A DNA stretch of 6,894 nucleotides. Origin: Anaerolineales bacterium (GTDB lineage: Bacteria > Chloroflexota > Anaerolineae > Anaerolineales > UBA11858). Below the pieces are notes generated by a model, which saw nothing but the letters and a program-made list of their open reading frames with translations, was not told the origin of the DNA and searched no databases. Position numbers and translations under genes: made by a program. Positions 5,155 to 6,894 of this stretch are shown here, in pieces. Position 1 is the stretch's first letter, and every line of letters starts with the position of its first letter. Location of the stretch: assembly GCA_015485245.1 (NCBI GenBank), contig WFTY01000501.1, positions 1 to 6,894 on the forward strand. Direction: 5' to 3'.

Positions 5155-6894
5155 CTAACTGAAATCTGTTTGAGAGGCGGCCCAAAACCGCTGCAGGGCT
5201 TCCGCCAGCAGCGTGTGCTGTGGTTGCTTCAGGTCGGGGTCTTGCTCAAAGAGTTCTCTGGCGTGGCGGCGGGCCTTCTCGATCAGGGGGAGATCGGTCA
5301 GGCGGGCCATACGCAGTTCGGAGAAGCCGGATTGCCGCCTGCCCAGGAATTCGCCTGGCCCGCGTTGTTCGAGATCAAGCTCGGCCAGTTTAAAGCCGTC
5401 GCTGGTCTCGGCCATGGCTTGCAGGCGTTCGTTCTCTACCTTCTCTGCTGTGCCGGGGATGAGCAGGCAGTAAGCCTTGCTCGACCCGCGGCCGACGCGC
5501 CCGCGGAACTGGTGCAATTGCGCCAGGCCGAAGCGGTGTGCGCCCTCGATGAGCATCACTGTGGCGTTGGGCACGTCCACGCCCACCTCGACCACCGATG
5601 TGGAAACCAGGATGTCGAATTCGCCGTTGCGGAAATGCGTCATCACGGCGTCTTTCTCCGCCGGGGTGAGGCGGCCGTGCATCAGGCCAACCTTCAGGTG
5701 GGGGAAGATCTCCTCCTGAAGGCGGGTATGCTCTTCCACGGCGGCCTTTTCCGGACTGCGCTCGCTTTCTTCCACCAGAGGGTAGATGATGAAGGCCTGA
5801 TGGCCGTTTTCCACCTCACGGCGGATCAGGTTGTAGCCCCATTCGCGCTCGCGTGGCGAAAGCACAAAGGTCTTTACCGGCTGGCGTCCAGGGGGCATTT
5901 CGTCGATCACGGAGAGGTCGAGGTCGCCGTACACGGTGAGCGCCAACGAGCGCGGGATTGGGGTGGCGGTCATCACCATCAAGTGCGGGTTCTGCCCTTT
6001 GGCGCGCAGCTGGCCGCGCTGCTGTACGCCAAAGCGGTGCTGTTCGTCGATCACGACCAGTTGCAGGTCGTGGAAGGTCACTGGTTCTTCGATCAGAGCG
6101 TGGGTGCCGATCACAACTTTGATCGCGCCGTCCTCCAGGCGCTGGCGAATGGCGGCTTTCTCGCTTTCCGGCGTGGCGCCAACCATCAAGGCGATCTCCT
6201 CCGGCGCGAGCGGCCCGCCCTCTTTGGCCAGCAGGTTGACCAGACTGTTGTAGTGCTGCTCGGCCAGGATGCTGGTGGGGGCCATCAAGGCTGCCTGCGC
6301 GCCGTGGTGGGCGACCACGGCGATGGCCAGCGCGGCCACCACGGTCTTCCCGGAGCCGACGTCGCCTTGAATCAGGCGGTTCATCGGGCGCCCGGAGCGC
6401 AGATCGGCGAGCACCTCGTCCAGAACGCGTTGCTGCGCCGACGTCAGCGCGAAGGGCAGGGCATCTTTTCGTTTTTGCAGCCATTCTCCCGAGACAGTGA
6501 ACGCGCGCGCGGGATCTTTTACCCAGGCGCGTTTTTGTTGCAACACGCCCAGCTGGAGCAGGAAAAGTTCATCGAAGGCCAGTCGATGCTGAGCCTCCCG
6601 CAGCCGTTCCCAGGAATCGGGGTAGTGGATTTGCAGCATGGCGGTGGGTAAATCCAGCAGCCCGGCGGAGCGACGCACGGCGGCGGGCAAGGGGTCGGGC
6701 AGGCGCGCCGCCCAGGTCATCACCACCTGGCGGATTTTATCTCGCAGCCATTTCTGCCCCAACTCGGCGGTCAGACGGTAATAGGGGATGATGCCTTCGG
6801 ACTCCAGGTGTTGTCGGTCAATGGGGGACCACTCTGGCGAGTTCATCGTCAGGCGGCCGAGGTATTGCTCAATTTTTCCAGAGAGGATCACCTG
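5155..6894 (-). CDS. recG: ATP-dependent DNA helicase RecG (5' partial)
   Basis: The C-terminal ~579 residues of RecG, which remodels stalled replication forks and branch-migrates Holliday junctions. The frame is still open at the right edge (CAG, then GTG at 6891-6889), so the true start lies outside the window and the GTG is not a start. Numbering from that GTG: the end of the wedge/OB domain with GKIEQYLGRLTMNSPEW (5-21); TSAQ (150-153, Q-type motif); Walker A GDVGSGKT (176-183); motif Ia APTS (204-207); Walker B DEQH (282-285); TATPIPR (308-314); motif IV IIYPLVEESE; motif V STSVVEVGVDVPNA (430-443); motif VI QFRGRVGRG (461-469); and the RecG-specific TRG region LDLEQRGPGEFLGRRQSGF (505-523). 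All motor residues are intact. Stop is TAG at 5155-5157. Helicases PriA and Mfd are excluded by the wedge and TRG sequences. rsmD, which often lies between recG and coaD in related genomes, is absent. Confidence 0.97.
   Translation of the reverse strand, partial: QVILSGKIEQYLGRLTMNSPEWSPIDRQHLESEGIIPYYRLTAELGQKWLRDKIRQVVMTWAARLPDPLPAAVRRSAGLLDLPTAMLQIHYPDSWERLREAQHRLAFDELFLLQLGVLQQKRAWVKDPARAFTVSGEWLQKRKDALPFALTSAQQRVLDEVLADLRSGRPMNRLIQGDVGSGKTVVAALAIAVVAHHGAQAALMAPTSILAEQHYNSLVNLLAKEGGPLAPEEIALMVGATPESEKAAIRQRLEDGAIKVVIGTHALIEEPVTFHDLQLVVIDEQHRFGVQQRGQLRAKGQNPHLMVMTATPIPRSLALTVYGDLDLSVIDEMPPGRQPVKTFVLSPREREWGYNLIRREVENGHQAFIIYPLVEESERSPEKAAVEEHTRLQEEIFPHLKVGLMHGRLTPAEKDAVMTHFRNGEFDILVSTSVVEVGVDVPNATVMLIEGAHRFGLAQLHQFRGRVGRGSSKAYCLLIPGTAEKVENERLQAMAETSDGFKLAELDLEQRGPGEFLGRRQSGFSELRMARLTDLPLIEKARRHARELFEQDPDLKQPQHTLLAEALQRFWAASQTDFS

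Noticed and set aside
5170..6651. A 493-codon open frame on the + strand antisense to recG
   Set aside because: Its translation has no recognisable motif, it lies wholly opposite intact helicase motifs, and long antisense frames are expected from codon bias in GC-rich genes.

Overview
The window is about 6.9 kb of GC-rich bacterial chromosome. The gene families and the recG-coaD-SepIVA-like order, which has relatives in Actinobacteria and Chloroflexota, together with heptanucleotide-repeat intergenic spacers, suggest a Chloroflexota (Anaerolineae-like) genome. The lineage is an inference from family resemblance; no rRNA or marker search was possible. There is no sign of phage, CRISPR, tRNA or rRNA, and no recognisable transposase.

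Layout. (1) 1-1769, + strand: the 3' part of a long ORF cut by the window's left edge. It joins about 196 residues resembling the C-terminus of a GCS2-type carboxylate-amine/glutamate-cysteine ligase to a complete, catalytically intact M20 metallopeptidase. (2) 1799-2917, - strand, convergent with it: a PAPS-dependent sulfotransferase family protein in visibly lower-GC DNA. (3) 2918-3119: a divergent regulatory spacer with a perfect TATAAT, a 20-bp-arm inverted repeat and 7-nt tandem repeats. (4) 3120-3908, + strand: a classical SDR oxidoreductase. (5) 3909-4008: a spacer with a near-perfect Shine-Dalgarno sequence, a questionable short ORF and a second 7-nt repeat tract. (6) 4009-6894, - strand: a housekeeping block transcribed recG (cut by the right edge) -> coaD -> SepIVA/DivIVA-like coiled-coil protein.

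How they work together. The right-hand block is conserved housekeeping: replication-fork repair (RecG), coenzyme A synthesis (CoaD) and probable septum/envelope organisation (SepIVA-like). recG and coaD are 18 nt apart and probably co-transcribed; the SepIVA-like gene seems to have an additional promoter. The left-hand genes look accessory and do not form an obvious pathway. The SDR gene is bracketed by same-orientation 7-nt repeat tracts, and the housekeeping block ends exactly in one of them, so these tracts may mark rearrangement boundaries.

The most interesting items are the ligase-peptidase fusion, the hairpin at the predicted transcription start of the SDR gene, and the heptad repeats. 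None is by itself proof of a new system.
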